Shown: piece after piece, positions 16,515 to 25,889 of the stretch | Position numbering within the stretch: position 1 is the first letter of the stretch | Layout of the letters: the number at the start of each line of letters is the position of its first letter | Assembly: GCA_963666865.1 (NCBI GenBank) | Contig: OY763072.1 | Coordinates: 4,216,001 to 4,280,000 of the forward strand | DNA: 64,000 bases | Reading direction: 5' to 3' | Origin: Bin87 sp963666865 | GTDB taxonomy: Bacteria > Chloroflexota > Dehalococcoidia > Lucifugimonadales > UBA3495 | Notes under the pieces: generated by a model | Databases searched by the model: none | What the model was told of the DNA's origin: nothing | The model's input: the letters and a program-made list of their open reading frames with translations, nothing else | Position numbers and translations under genes: made by a program

Positions 16515-17834
16515 TTACGCCGACTGCTCGGCGGCGGCCCGTTCCCGCTGGGCGCGGGGGTGCTCGAAGCGGTAGGAATCCATCTGCACCAGCTTGTTGT
16601 AGGAGCCGAAGATTTCCTCCACGTTGTCGCCCACCAGGTCCAGGGGATCCACAACGTCGTCGGCATCGCTGAAGACGCGGCGCAGGCCGTAGGTGGTGTA
16701 GCGTTCCGCCGGGGTGCGGCCCGCCTCACGGATCATACCGCGGAACTCGGCCGGGCGCATCAGCTGGCCGTGCATGGCGCCGGCGGAGGTGGATATGCTC
16801 TCGTTGATGAGGGTACCGCCCAGGTCGTTGACGCCGGCGGTGAGCAGCAGCTGGGACATCCGGCTGCCCTCCTTCACCCACGACGCCTGGATGTTGGGGA
16901 TCCAGTTGTTGAGCATGATGCGGGCGATGGCGTGGACTTTGATGACGTCCATTCCCGTGGGACCGGAGCGCACGTTTTCTACCGTGCCCTTCAGGAACAT
17001 GGGCGCTTCCGAGGCGACGAAGCTCAGGGGGACGAACTCGGTGAAGCCGCCGGTGCTCTGCTGGATGTCCCGTAGCAGGGCGATGTGACGGACGATCTGG
17101 GCGTTGCTCTCCCGGTGGCCGAACATCACGGTGGAGGTGGTGGGAATGCCCAGGTCGTGGGCGGTGGTGATCACCTCGATCCACTGGTCAACGGTGATGC
17201 GGCCCGGGGAGATGATGTCGCGCAGCCCCTGGTCCAGCACCTCGGCGGAAGTCCCCGGCAGGCTGCCCACGCCGGCGTCCTTCAAACCCTGCAAATACTC
17301 ACGGATGCTACACCGGGAGCGTATGGAGCCGTACAGCACCTCCTCGGGGGAGAAGCCGTGGATATGCATGTCTGGCAACTCTTCCTTGATGGCCTCGCAC
17401 AGCCGGATGTACAGGTCGCCCTCCATCTGGGGCGGCAGGCCGGCCTGGATGCAGACCTCGGTGGCCCCGTAGTCCTGGGCCTCCCTGGCGCGGCGGATGA
17501 TCTCGTTCACCGGCAGGAAGTACCCCTCTTCCTCACGGAAATCCCGGCTGAAGGCGCAGAACCCGCACCGCTTGATGCAGACGTTGGTGAAGTTGACGTT
17601 CCGGTTCACCACGTAGGTGACCACGTCACCCACGACGCGGCGGCGCAACTCGTCGGCCACCATGGTCATGGCGGCAAACTCAATGCCGCTGGTGGTGAAC
17701 AGCAGATCGGCCTCGTCAACGGTGATGTCCTCACCGGCCAGGGCTCGGTTCAACGCCGATGCGACATCGGGTTCAACCCCGTTCATCAGCGCGGCTAGGG
17801 TTGCCGGAACATCTTTATCAGTCATTGCGGGCAT
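16515..17834 (-). CDS. cofH: 5-amino-6-(D-ribitylamino)uracil-L-tyrosine 4-hydroxyphenyl transferase (Fo synthase subunit 2)
   Basis: Radical-SAM subunit that joins the tyrosine-derived 4-hydroxybenzyl moiety to the ribityl-pyrimidine for Fo synthesis. The 439-residue protein carries the iron-sulfur motif CIKRCGFC (Cys86, Cys90, Cys93) directly after NVNFTNV, which is the CofH form. It also has QAGLPPQMEGDLYI, HGFSPEEV, and the conserved SWVKEG and NDLGGTLINESIS blocks near residues 310-345. The start overlaps the end of cofG by 17 bases. The C-terminal ~70 residues contain the redox/4-hydroxyphenyl-site region typical of the family. Confidence 0.95.
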   Translation of the reverse strand: MPAMTDKDVPATLAALMNGVEPDVASALNRALAGEDITVDEADLLFTTSGIEFAAMTMVADELRRRVVGDVVTYVVNRNVNFTNVCIKRCGFCAFSRDFREEEGYFLPVNEIIRRAREAQDYGATEVCIQAGLPPQMEGDLYIRLCEAIKEELPDMHIHGFSPEEVLYGSIRSRCSIREYLQGLKDAGVGSLPGTSAEVLDQGLRDIISPGRITVDQWIEVITTAHDLGIPTTSTVMFGHRESNAQIVRHIALLRDIQQSTGGFTEFVPLSFVASEAPMFLKGTVENVRSGPTGMDVIKVHAIARIMLNNWIPNIQASWVKEGSRMSQLLLTAGVNDLGGTLINESISTSAGAMHGQLMRPAEFRGMIREAGRTPAERYTTYGLRRVFSDADDVVDPLDLVGDNVEEIFGSYNKLVQMDSYRFEHPRAQRERAAAEQSA

Positions 17835-19038
17835 AGCGTTGGGTTCCCCCTTTCACGTATCCGTCCTGGTCGGTGAGACCAATCAGTTTTTCTTGCAGAG
17901 GCTGGGGCAGCGGCCACGGGGAGCCGTTGGCGAAGTATTCGGGATAGACGGGCAGGCGGGGGCGGAGCTCGTAGCCGGCGTCCCGCGTGCGCCGTTCCAA
18001 TTCGGCCAGCTGCGGCCACGGCGCTTCCGGATTCACGTAGTCAATGGTGAGCGGAGACACGCCGCCCCAGTCGTTAATGCCGGCGGCGATGTAGCGTTCG
18101 TAGTTCTCGCTGAGGTTGGGCGGCACCTGGATGTTCACGGTCTCGCCCATGATGAGCCGGGCGACGGCGGTGGTCCACATCAGCTCGTCGGGCGCGGCGT
18201 CGGGCGTGTCAGCCATGGGGGTATCGGACTTGGCACGGAAGTTCTGGACGATGACTTCCTGGATGTGCCCGTAGCGTTGGTGCAGGTCGCGAATCGCCAG
18301 CAACGACTCCACGCGCTCGGTTCGGGTTTCGCCGATGCCGATGAGGATGCCCGTGGTGAAGGGTATGCCTAGCTCGCCGGCGATTTCCATGGTGCGCAAG
18401 CGGACGCGGGGGCGCTTGCTGGGCGCGAATTCGTGGGGGCCGCCGGGTTCATACAGGCGGGGGCTGGAGCTTTCCAGCATGATCCCCACCGACGGGTTGG
18501 TGGGTTGCAGCGCCTCCAGCTCGCGACGGCTCATGGTGCCGGGGTTGCCGTGGGGCAACAGGTCGGTCTTCTCGAACACCAGGCGGCACATCGCCGACAG
18601 GTAGTCCAGCGTGGTGCGGTAGCCGTTCTGGGCCAGCCAGTCGCCGGCCTCGGCGTAGCGTTGTTCGGGACGTTCTCCCAGCGTGAACAGGGCTTCGGTG
18701 CAGCCGAGACGCTGACCGGCGGATGCGACGGCCAGAACCTGGTCCGCCGTCAGGTACAGACCGTCCGCCTCCTCCGGCGATTGGCGGAAGGTGCAATAGC
18801 CGCAGAAGTCGCGGCACAGGCGGGTCAACGGAATGAACACCTTTGGCGAGAAGGTGATGACGTTGCCCCTTCCCCGGTCGCGCAATTCGGCGGCGGCGGT
18901 GCAAAGGTCGCCCATGGCCTCGTCGCCAAAACCAGCCAGAGCCAGCGCATCGCTATCGGACAAAACAGCGCCGGCAGCCAGCTGGTCGAATGTGGGGAGA
19001 GACGGAGTAGTTGCGGCGATGGCAACTGCGGAGGTCAC
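17818..19038 (-). CDS. cofG: 7,8-didemethyl-8-hydroxy-5-deazariboflavin synthase (Fo synthase subunit 1)
   Basis: Radical-SAM enzyme that closes the deazaflavin ring to give Fo. The 406-residue protein has the CofG-type motif CRDFCGYC (Cys75, Cys79, Cys82) after FIPLTRL, then ALFTLGERPEQRY, GIMLESSS and GINDWGGVSPLTIDYVNPEAPWP. It is first in the cofG-cofH-cofD-cofC operon on the minus strand, with overlapping or near-abutting genes. No CofE (gamma-glutamyl ligase) gene is present in the window. Confidence 0.95.
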   Translation of the reverse strand: MTSAVAIAATTPSLPTFDQLAAGAVLSDSDALALAGFGDEAMGDLCTAAAELRDRGRGNVITFSPKVFIPLTRLCRDFCGYCTFRQSPEEADGLYLTADQVLAVASAGQRLGCTEALFTLGERPEQRYAEAGDWLAQNGYRTTLDYLSAMCRLVFEKTDLLPHGNPGTMSRRELEALQPTNPSVGIMLESSSPRLYEPGGPHEFAPSKRPRVRLRTMEIAGELGIPFTTGILIGIGETRTERVESLLAIRDLHQRYGHIQEVIVQNFRAKSDTPMADTPDAAPDELMWTTAVARLIMGETVNIQVPPNLSENYERYIAAGINDWGGVSPLTIDYVNPEAPWPQLAELERRTRDAGYELRPRLPVYPEYFANGSPWPLPQPLQEKLIGLTDQDGYVKGGTQRYARND

Positions 19039-19080
19039 GGCAATATTTCCTGGCGGGGCAATCGCATCATAGCCTACCCT

Positions 19081-19111
19081 CTCGTCACTCCGGCTTTCGC
19101 CGGAATGACGG
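19081..19111. repeat. Single dRS3-like hairpin upstream of cofG; rest of the gap empty
   Basis: CGTCACTCCGGCTTTCGCCG with the following GAATGACG forms one hairpin of the type B repeat. The remaining 160 bases up to the ruvB stop are AT-richer, and no gene is seen in them. The cofG promoter should lie in this stretch, but no convincing -10/-35 pair was identified. Confidence 0.6.
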
Positions 19112-19274
19112 GATGATGCGATTGCCTTGCATTTCCTGGGGCGGGCAAACTTCAGCCATTGTAAGCAGGGGATAGTCAGGATTCAAGCCGCGAACCAATG
19201 ACGCAAAAGCAATTATAAATATTATGTCAATTACAATCGGAATGCGCTACCGAACTGAGTTTCTATTATGTCAA

Positions 19275-20348
19275 TCAATGAAACAGCTGCGCCTGCTGGC
19301 TGGTATCAGAACCTCCGCCGGCCCAGGGCCAGCCCAGGTATTCGTAGGCCAGCCGGGTGGCGACACGACCGCGAGGGGTGCGTTCCAGGAAACCCTGTTG
19401 CAGCAGGAATGGTTCCAGCACTTCCATGACGGTGCTGGTATCCTCGCTCAGTGAGGCGGAGAGGGTGTCCAATCCTACCGGGCCGCCGTTGAACTTGTGG
19501 ATGATGTTGGTGAGCAGGCGGTGATCGGTCTCATCCAGGCCGCGAGCGTCCACGCCCAGGCGGTCCAAGGACTCCCGAGCCACCGGGCCGGTGATGCGGT
19601 TGTCGGCCCGGACCAGCGCGTAGTCCCGCGCCCGGCGCAGCAGCCGGTTGGCGATGCGCGGCGTGCCCCGGGAGCGGATCGCCACCTCGCGCAGGCCCTC
19701 GTCGTCCGCCTCCATCCCCAGGATGCGAGCGGAACGGCGCACCACTGTTTCCATGTCCTCGTCGGAGTAATAATCCAGCCGGAACACCGAGCCGAATCGG
19801 TCGCGCAACGGCGAGCTGATCAAAGAGTACCGCGTCGTCGCGCCCACCAGGGTGAAGGGATTGATGCGGAGGTTGATGCTCCGCGCCGACAGGCCCTTGC
19901 CCACCACCCAGGAGAGGAAAAAATCCTCCATCGCGGAGTACATCACTTCCTCCACCGCCCGGTTGAGGCGATGGATCTCGTCGATGAACAGGACGTCGTT
20001 GGGCTGTAGCCCGGTGAGTATAGAGGCGATGTCGCTGGCCCGTTCCACCGCCGGGCCGGAGGTGACCTTGATGGTGGAACCCATCTCGTGGGCGATGATG
20101 TTGGCCAAGGTGGTCTTGCCCAGGCCGGGCGGGCCGTAGATGACTACATGATCCAAGGCCACGCCGAGCATCCGTGCCGCCTGCGTGGCGATGCTCAGGT
20201 TCTCACGGACCTGGGGTTGGCCCACGAAATCGTCGAGCCGGGCCGGGCGTAGGCGGGCATCCTGCTCGCCGTCGTCATGCTGCGCGGCCGGAGATACCGC
20301 CCGCGGGTTGGCTTCAGTCGCCCCGTCGGTTCGTTTTGCAGTGGTCAT
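19275..20348 (-). CDS. ruvB: Holliday junction branch-migration ATPase RuvB
   Basis: Hexameric AAA+ motor that drives branch migration with RuvA. The 357-residue protein is of normal length, with a ~30-residue variable N-terminus, the DFVGQ start of the core (about residue 40), Walker A GPPGLGKT (72-79), Walker B LFIDEIHRL (120-128), sensor 1 in LVGATTRYSLIS, the arginine-finger region SPLRDRFG, and a C-terminal winged helix ending in GRVATRLAYEYLGWP. The start is ATG at 20348. No ruvA or ruvC is adjacent. Confidence 0.96.
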   Translation of the reverse strand: MTTAKRTDGATEANPRAVSPAAQHDDGEQDARLRPARLDDFVGQPQVRENLSIATQAARMLGVALDHVVIYGPPGLGKTTLANIIAHEMGSTIKVTSGPAVERASDIASILTGLQPNDVLFIDEIHRLNRAVEEVMYSAMEDFFLSWVVGKGLSARSINLRINPFTLVGATTRYSLISSPLRDRFGSVFRLDYYSDEDMETVVRRSARILGMEADDEGLREVAIRSRGTPRIANRLLRRARDYALVRADNRITGPVARESLDRLGVDARGLDETDHRLLTNIIHKFNGGPVGLDTLSASLSEDTSTVMEVLEPFLLQQGFLERTPRGRVATRLAYEYLGWPWAGGGSDTSQQAQLFH

Positions 20349-20429
20349 ACTCGCATTCTAGGGGCGGCGTTGGAAAACGGTCAACCGTCGAAATGTCACC
20401 ACCTGTAGCGTCAGTTTCTGATTTCAGGG

Positions 20430-20457
20430 GTAGAGGCGAATGATTATTCGCCCCTAC
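20430..20457. repeat. 28-bp palindrome, GTAGGGGCGA family (one mismatch)
   Basis: GTAGAGGCGA and TCGCCCCTAC arms around ATGATTAT. It lies in the gap between ruvB and the downstream minus-strand ThDP enzyme gene, where it could end transcription of the latter upstream of ruvB. Confidence 0.8.
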
Positions 20458-20549
20458 TGATGGAAACGGCCGCCGGAACAAACCCTGGTAAAGCTGCGCC
20501 GATCTCTCTTTGCGCCTCTGCGTCTCTGCGTTAATTCCACAGCCACGGC

Positions 20550-22217
20550 TCAGCCACCCGTCCGCCGGGCGATCATGGCGTCGGCAAGGGGGCTGGCACC
20601 GGACCGGACCGATATGTTCACCAGGGACGGGCGGCCTGAGTTGATGGCGCGCTCCACCGCCGGGGCCACTTCCTCGGGTTGTTCAACCAGTTCCGCGTAG
20701 CCGCCGATGCCCTCCACCACCTGGTCGTAGCGGACGCCGGGGCGCAGGGCGGTTCCCACGTCGCGCCCGAAGTAGGCGAACTGGAAGGTGCGGTCGATGC
20801 CCCAGTTGCCGTCGTTGCCCATGATGCCGGTGATGGGCAGGTTGTGGCGGATGCAGGTATCGTATTCCATGGTGTAGAAGCCGAAGGAACCGTCACCCAT
20901 GAAGGCCAGCACCTTGCTGTCGGGGAAAGCCAGCTTGGCGGCCATGGCGTAGGGTATCGCCCCGCCCAGATGGCTCAACGGCCCCAGGCGCATGAAGTGG
21001 CCCGGCTTGCGGGCCGGCAGGTAGCATCGGCCCCACTGCACGTAGTCGCCGCCGTCCAGGACGATGAAGGTATCCTCGTCCACCAGGTGCTCGATGCGGG
21101 TGTACACGTCCAGGGGGTGCATGGGGGCGTCGCCGGTGGCGTTGCTGCGCAGGCTGTCCAGCCAAGCAGTTCGTTCCTGTTTGAGGGCGTCGATCCACGG
21201 GCCGACGCCGCGGTTGGGCTTGGCCGCCGCCGTGAGTTGGTCCACGATGGCGCCCAGATCGCCCAGCAGGCCGACGGCCACGCCCCGGTTGCGGCCAATC
21301 TCCGCCTCCGACGGGTCGGCCTGGATCAGCTTGGCGTCGGCGGAGAAGACGCCGCCGTAGCGATAGCGATGGTCCAGGCGCTTGCCCAGCAGTAGAACCA
21401 CGTCGGCTTCGCGGAACTTGCGGGCGGTGCGGTTCAGCGCGCCGTCGGCATAGCCAAAGCACAGGGGATGCAGGTCGTCGATGAGGCCGCGAGCCTGCTC
21501 GACGGTGAAGATGGGCGCGCCGGTGGCCTCAGCCAGCGCCTCCAGTTGGGCCGGCTCCACCGAGTAGCGGGCCGGGTTGCCCGCGATGATGACAGGACGC
21601 TGGGCGTTGGCAATGAGGTTGGCGGCCTGCTCAATCAGCTTGGGGTCACCCTGGGACCGGCCCATGTTGCGGTATTCCTGGGGCAGGTAGGGCGGCAGGT
21701 CCTCCTCGCTGATAGGCGCTTCCTGGAGGTCGATGGGCAGGGTCAGATGCACCGGGCCGGGCCGGCCGCTCATGGCGGTGCGGAAGGCGGTGGCGACGAA
21801 CTCGGGGATGCGGTTCTTCTCGTGGATGAGCCACGAGCCCTTGGATACGGGGGCCGCCATAGCCACCTGGTCGATTTCCTGGAAGGTGGCCTGGCCCTTT
21901 TCGGGCAGCTCAGCGCAGCCGGCCACGAAGATGACGGGGCTTTCCGAGGTGTAGATGGCGGGCAGGCCGGAGATGGCGTTGGCGAAGCCGGGGCCGCCGG
22001 TGAACAGCGCCACCGCCGGCTGGCCGGTGATGCGGGCGTAGCCGTCGGCCATGTGCATCGCCGCGCCCTCGTGGCGGGTGTCGATGAACTCAATGCCTTC
22101 ATCAGCGGCAGCGTCCACCAGGGGCAGGATGGTGTCGCCCACAATCGTAAAGACCTTCTGTACCCCCTCCTGCTTCAGGCAGCGAATGAACAGATGCCCA
22201 CCATTCAACTCCGGCAT
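20550..22217 (-). CDS. Thiamine-diphosphate-dependent enzyme (acetolactate synthase/oxalyl-CoA decarboxylase-like)
   Basis: A 555-residue enzyme of the ThDP superfamily with all three domains. The N-terminal pyrimidine-binding domain has the catalytic glutamate in DTRHEGAAMHMADGYAR (Glu50). The middle domain contains AEATGAPIFTVEQARGLI. The C-terminal pyrophosphate domain has the metal-binding motif GDGSFGFYTMEYDT followed by GNDGNWGI. Pocket residues do not let me choose between acetolactate synthase, 2-hydroxyacyl-CoA lyase or a benzaldehyde-lyase-like enzyme. No small regulatory subunit (IlvN) is adjacent, which argues against a biosynthetic acetolactate synthase. Confidence 0.88.
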   Translation of the reverse strand: MPELNGGHLFIRCLKQEGVQKVFTIVGDTILPLVDAAADEGIEFIDTRHEGAAMHMADGYARITGQPAVALFTGGPGFANAISGLPAIYTSESPVIFVAGCAELPEKGQATFQEIDQVAMAAPVSKGSWLIHEKNRIPEFVATAFRTAMSGRPGPVHLTLPIDLQEAPISEEDLPPYLPQEYRNMGRSQGDPKLIEQAANLIANAQRPVIIAGNPARYSVEPAQLEALAEATGAPIFTVEQARGLIDDLHPLCFGYADGALNRTARKFREADVVLLLGKRLDHRYRYGGVFSADAKLIQADPSEAEIGRNRGVAVGLLGDLGAIVDQLTAAAKPNRGVGPWIDALKQERTAWLDSLRSNATGDAPMHPLDVYTRIEHLVDEDTFIVLDGGDYVQWGRCYLPARKPGHFMRLGPLSHLGGAIPYAMAAKLAFPDSKVLAFMGDGSFGFYTMEYDTCIRHNLPITGIMGNDGNWGIDRTFQFAYFGRDVGTALRPGVRYDQVVEGIGGYAELVEQPEEVAPAVERAINSGRPSLVNISVRSGASPLADAMIARRTGG

Positions 22218-22427
22218 AAACGCAACTCCTCTATAGGGAAATTAACTACAAATGAGCGACTTGAACCAGCTAGATAATTTTATCACAGGGAGTCGTGGCC
22301 TACTGGCGCTCAGTAGCGCACGAGCGCTCGAATGGGATTCCCAAGATATTCAAAGCCCACAACCGTGGGTGCTGAAAACTGGGCTATCACAGTGCTTCAT
22401 CACTAATCTCGCCTTCCTCGGCGCTAA

Positions 22428-24881
22428 TCATCCGACTGCCGCGAATCCCAGCCACTGTCGCTGCCAGCTTAGCAGCTGCTCTTGACCTTGCTGGGTCGAG
22501 AACACAGGCGAGGATTGGGCCTCTCGAAACCATGCAGCCCAATCGTTCTTTACTTCTTGGGGAACGCGGTCTATACCGTGTTCCAGCGCGTAACGGATTA
22601 GCGAAGTAAAAAACGTGGTGAATGGGTGTTCTCTGGCACCCCATTCCGCAAAATCCTTAGCGTTGTCAAGGTTTTTTATACCTTCACGCAAATCTAAAAT
22701 CGATCCCCTCCTGATCGCGGTACGCAGCAGTACAGTCCCCAAAGTATTGAACCCAAAGGAATGACGATGCACTTGAATCGAACGCTCGGCGTATGACCTC
22801 GCAGTTTCATGTTGGCCATATCTGGATTCGAACAGGGCTCGTTGGTCCCAATACCGACCGTTCCAATCGTAGTATGGCCGAAGTTCCTCATACCATTTTC
22901 GGCCCTGATCTTCTCCAGCAATTCGGGCGATCAGATCATGGTTCATTAGGTATCTGACAATTCGGTATTCCCTAGTGCCCGCGCGCATTGCACGTTCGTC
23001 GATGTGCGGTGCCAAGACTTTAGAAAGCGACAAATAAACATCCGACCTCACTTCGGCTGGCAAAGTACTGACGGCCAAATTAGCGGTGATGCGGTGCGGC
23101 GGCCGAACCCCAATTCTGGTCAGGACCAATGCTCCGGCACATTCATCGTTGATCAAAGACACCAAATCTTTAGGAGCAACGCCAGCGAAATTCGCAGCGA
23201 TACCTGTCGGAATGGGGATTGATTGGTCGTAGCAAATGCAAGCTGCCGCATACAATCGCCTAAGGCCCTCAGTAGGAAGGCTCTGATATATTTGACGTAC
23301 CGTTTCTCGAAAGCCTGTCCCACCTTCCAACTCCGCCATAGCGTCAAACAAGCTGCGATTGGCATACCCGACAAAATAACCCCGTTGCTCTTCGCGGTTC
23401 CATCGAGTGATCCGACCAAGCCGTCCGCGGCTATACAATTTATCAATAATGCGCTCTATGTCGTCGTCACTCAATCGACCGTACCATTGGGCTTGGCCAA
23501 GCTCTAAGTAATGTGGATCGATGCGATCGCCAATCATGGGGCGTCGTGCTGAACGATCGGCTCCAACCAATAACATCCGTATGTTCTCTTTTTTACACTG
23601 GTCCGCCAACCGTTGTATAGTGCTCGAATGATCCGCAAAATCATCAAACAAAAGCACGGTTCTAGGCACCGTTTTAAGCCACTCGACTGCGGCTTCAACA
23701 TCAATGTATTCGTCAGCTCTAAACAGAAATGGAAAGATCCCGTGACCCCGCAGATTGGAGGCGATGCGTAACAAACCCGCGGATTTTCCGCTGCCCGGAT
23801 TTCCGGTAAGAAGTACAAATTTCTGATATACGCCGTCGCTGGTCGCTAATCGGACGATTTCTTCTGACGCTTTGGTTGTGGCATCCAAAATGGCATCGTT
23901 TTCCGACAGGATGGTTCGCCAAGTAGGCTGGTAACCGCTGTAAAAATCCCCAGCATCCAGGTCAATAGGGTCGAATGTACGTAAGTCTATGAACTGCTGC
24001 GAGAACTTTCTCAGGCCGGGCGTACTCGGACCGAAAATTTTTTCATTTTCGCTAATCAACACACGGTAGCGTTCTAGCAATTCACCGACGAAGGACTCAC
24101 CGTCGCTTTCGACAATCGTGAAACCGCTCGCTTCCAGTTGGTCACGTCGAATCGGCGTGATGCTAGGTACAACCAATATGGAAGGAAAGCCAGTCGCAGT
24201 GCTTGACGCATTGCCAGGAACCAGCGCTTCAATAAGATCAATCTCCTCAACAAGTTGTGCACCGATCACGAGGAAAGGTTTAGCGGCAAACTCATCAAAA
24301 AAAACTCTGTGCCAAATGCGCGGGTTTGCAACTTCTCGTGCGTAGTCAGACAACGAGAATACCAAGGCGTTTTCGTGGGTTTGGGCACCTCCGAGGTGCC
24401 CAGCGAACCCGTGGAGGTGTACGATTTGTTGAACAGAATCAGAATCCCTTTCAGAAAAACGCTCATGCCAGGTCCGTACGCTTAGAGGCCGTCCGAATTC
24501 TGCGTACGCGGTTTCGACCACATCATCGATATTCAGCGTCCAAATTCTGTGCCAGTTAAATTCCGCCAGCATTTGCTGCCAATTCGGGCTGCATTTTGTG
24601 AACCACGCCCACAAAAACTCGTCGACTTGTTCTCTGCGTAATCGTTGTAGATAGTCATACAATTGGGGTAGCGGAAGAGCATCCCCCTCGTCTTCTATCC
24701 CGAACTCCTCCATGAGGGCATCGCGCAATCCGATGCCAGTGGGCAATAACCGCCCGTTGCCTCCTCTGGCGCCGATGCTAGCACCAGCACCGAGCAAGAG
24801 AGAATATTCTCCGTAGATCAAACCGCGCGCTACAGCATCGATAACATTCTGATTCGTCACGGATGGCTCCTGTTTAACCAC
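22428..24881 (-). CDS. SIR2-like NADase - STAND P-loop NTPase - TPR protein, probable single-gene anti-phage defence
   Basis: An 817-residue multidomain protein. Residues about 20-275 are a SIR2-like domain: nucleotide loop LLLGAGASIG (28-37), LNIDDVVETAY (116-126), catalytic-type histidine in VHLHGFAG (His157), and FLVIGAQLVEEIDL (203-216). Residues about 330-560 hold a STAND-type P-loop NTPase: Walker A GNPGSGKS (360-367) and Walker B VLLFDDFAD (409-417). A helical region follows, with TPR-like repeats at the C-terminus (about 690-790). This order matches SIR2-STAND proteins such as Avs5-type anti-phage sensors, where ligand binding by the C-terminus triggers NAD+ depletion. Base composition is visibly lower in GC than the neighbours (26 of 60 in 23581-23640), suggesting transfer. 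No other defence gene is adjacent. Confidence 0.85.
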   Translation of the reverse strand: MVKQEPSVTNQNVIDAVARGLIYGEYSLLLGAGASIGARGGNGRLLPTGIGLRDALMEEFGIEDEGDALPLPQLYDYLQRLRREQVDEFLWAWFTKCSPNWQQMLAEFNWHRIWTLNIDDVVETAYAEFGRPLSVRTWHERFSERDSDSVQQIVHLHGFAGHLGGAQTHENALVFSLSDYAREVANPRIWHRVFFDEFAAKPFLVIGAQLVEEIDLIEALVPGNASSTATGFPSILVVPSITPIRRDQLEASGFTIVESDGESFVGELLERYRVLISENEKIFGPSTPGLRKFSQQFIDLRTFDPIDLDAGDFYSGYQPTWRTILSENDAILDATTKASEEIVRLATSDGVYQKFVLLTGNPGSGKSAGLLRIASNLRGHGIFPFLFRADEYIDVEAAVEWLKTVPRTVLLFDDFADHSSTIQRLADQCKKENIRMLLVGADRSARRPMIGDRIDPHYLELGQAQWYGRLSDDDIERIIDKLYSRGRLGRITRWNREEQRGYFVGYANRSLFDAMAELEGGTGFRETVRQIYQSLPTEGLRRLYAAACICYDQSIPIPTGIAANFAGVAPKDLVSLINDECAGALVLTRIGVRPPHRITANLAVSTLPAEVRSDVYLSLSKVLAPHIDERAMRAGTREYRIVRYLMNHDLIARIAGEDQGRKWYEELRPYYDWNGRYWDQRALFESRYGQHETARSYAERSIQVHRHSFGFNTLGTVLLRTAIRRGSILDLREGIKNLDNAKDFAEWGAREHPFTTFFTSLIRYALEHGIDRVPQEVKNDWAAWFREAQSSPVFSTQQGQEQLLSWQRQWLGFAAVG

Positions 24882-25049
24882 TGCAATGGAACGCGTCGTT
24901 CCCTTTGGCGAGGCTCAAGATTGTTGCGGTGACCAGTAAATCCGCAAACTTAGTCGGAAGTTGCCATTCTTGGGATCAACTACATTCCCGACAGATGTAA
25001 CCATACTTCAGCGTGCTTTTCAACCAAGCACTGCAGATTAGATGGCATT

Positions 25050-25889
25050 TTGGGCACCCTCTACGTAATCGCCACACCCATCGGCAACCTGGAGGACATC
25101 ACCTTCCGGGCGGCGCGGATCTTGGCGTCCGTGCCGCTGGTTGCCGCCGAGGATACCCGTGTTACGCGGCGATTACTGGCACGCCTGGAGGCCAAGCCCC
25201 GGCTAATCAGTTGCCACGAGCACAACTGGCAGCGGCAGTTGCCGCGCCTGATCGACGCGCTGGCAGAAGGCGACGTCGCCCTCGTAACGGACGCCGGTTC
25301 TCCCGCCATCAGCGATCCCGGCTCCGGCGTGGTGGCCGCCGTCGCGGAGGCGGGTCATACGGTGGTGAGCATTCCCGGCGTGTCGGCGGTTACGGCAGCG
25401 CTGGCGGTGGCTGGCTTTCCCGCCGACCGTTTCGTCTTTCTGGGCTTTCTGCCCCGCCGTCGGGTGGAGCGTACCAAGTCGCTCACCGAAGCAGCTCGGC
25501 TACATCAGGCGCTGGTGCTGTTCGAGGCGCCCCATCGCCTCCGGGCCACGTTGACCGACATCGCCGATGCCCTGGGAGACCCGGCGCTGGCGGTGTGCCG
25601 GGAACTTACCAAGCTGCATGAAGAGGTCTGGCGGGGCGCGGCGTCCGACGCCTTGGACTACTTCACCGAGCCCAGGGGCGAATTCACCATCGTCATCGGG
25701 CCAACCGCTGCGCAAACCGATAACGACAGTGACGAGGGTGACATTGTGGAGACGGCTCGCCAAAGCCTGGCGGAACACCGTGCTGCCGGAATGCACGGGC
25801 GCGATGCGGTTGCGGAGGTTGTCTCCGCAACCGGGCTGCCGCGCCGCGTCGTCTATGCGCTGTGGGTTGAGACGGGCGGGTCAGGCTGA
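25050..25889 (+). CDS. rsmI: 16S rRNA (cytidine(1402)-2'-O)-methyltransferase
   Basis: Methylates the 2'-hydroxyl of C1402 in the decoding centre of 16S rRNA. The 279-residue tetrapyrrole-methylase-fold protein has LYVIATPIGNLEDIT at the N-terminus, VAAEDTRVTRRLL, VALVTDAGSPAISDPG, and VFYEAP-like LVLFEAPHRL (about residues 153-162). The start codon is TTG at 25050; no in-frame ATG exists nearby. The gene is convergent with the Uma2 gene and overlaps its 3' end by 9 bases. Confidence 0.93.
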   Translation: MGTLYVIATPIGNLEDITFRAARILASVPLVAAEDTRVTRRLLARLEAKPRLISCHEHNWQRQLPRLIDALAEGDVALVTDAGSPAISDPGSGVVAAVAEAGHTVVSIPGVSAVTAALAVAGFPADRFVFLGFLPRRRVERTKSLTEAARLHQALVLFEAPHRLRATLTDIADALGDPALAVCRELTKLHEEVWRGAASDALDYFTEPRGEFTIVIGPTAAQTDNDSDEGDIVETARQSLAEHRAAGMHGRDAVAEVVSATGLPRRVVYALWVETGGSG

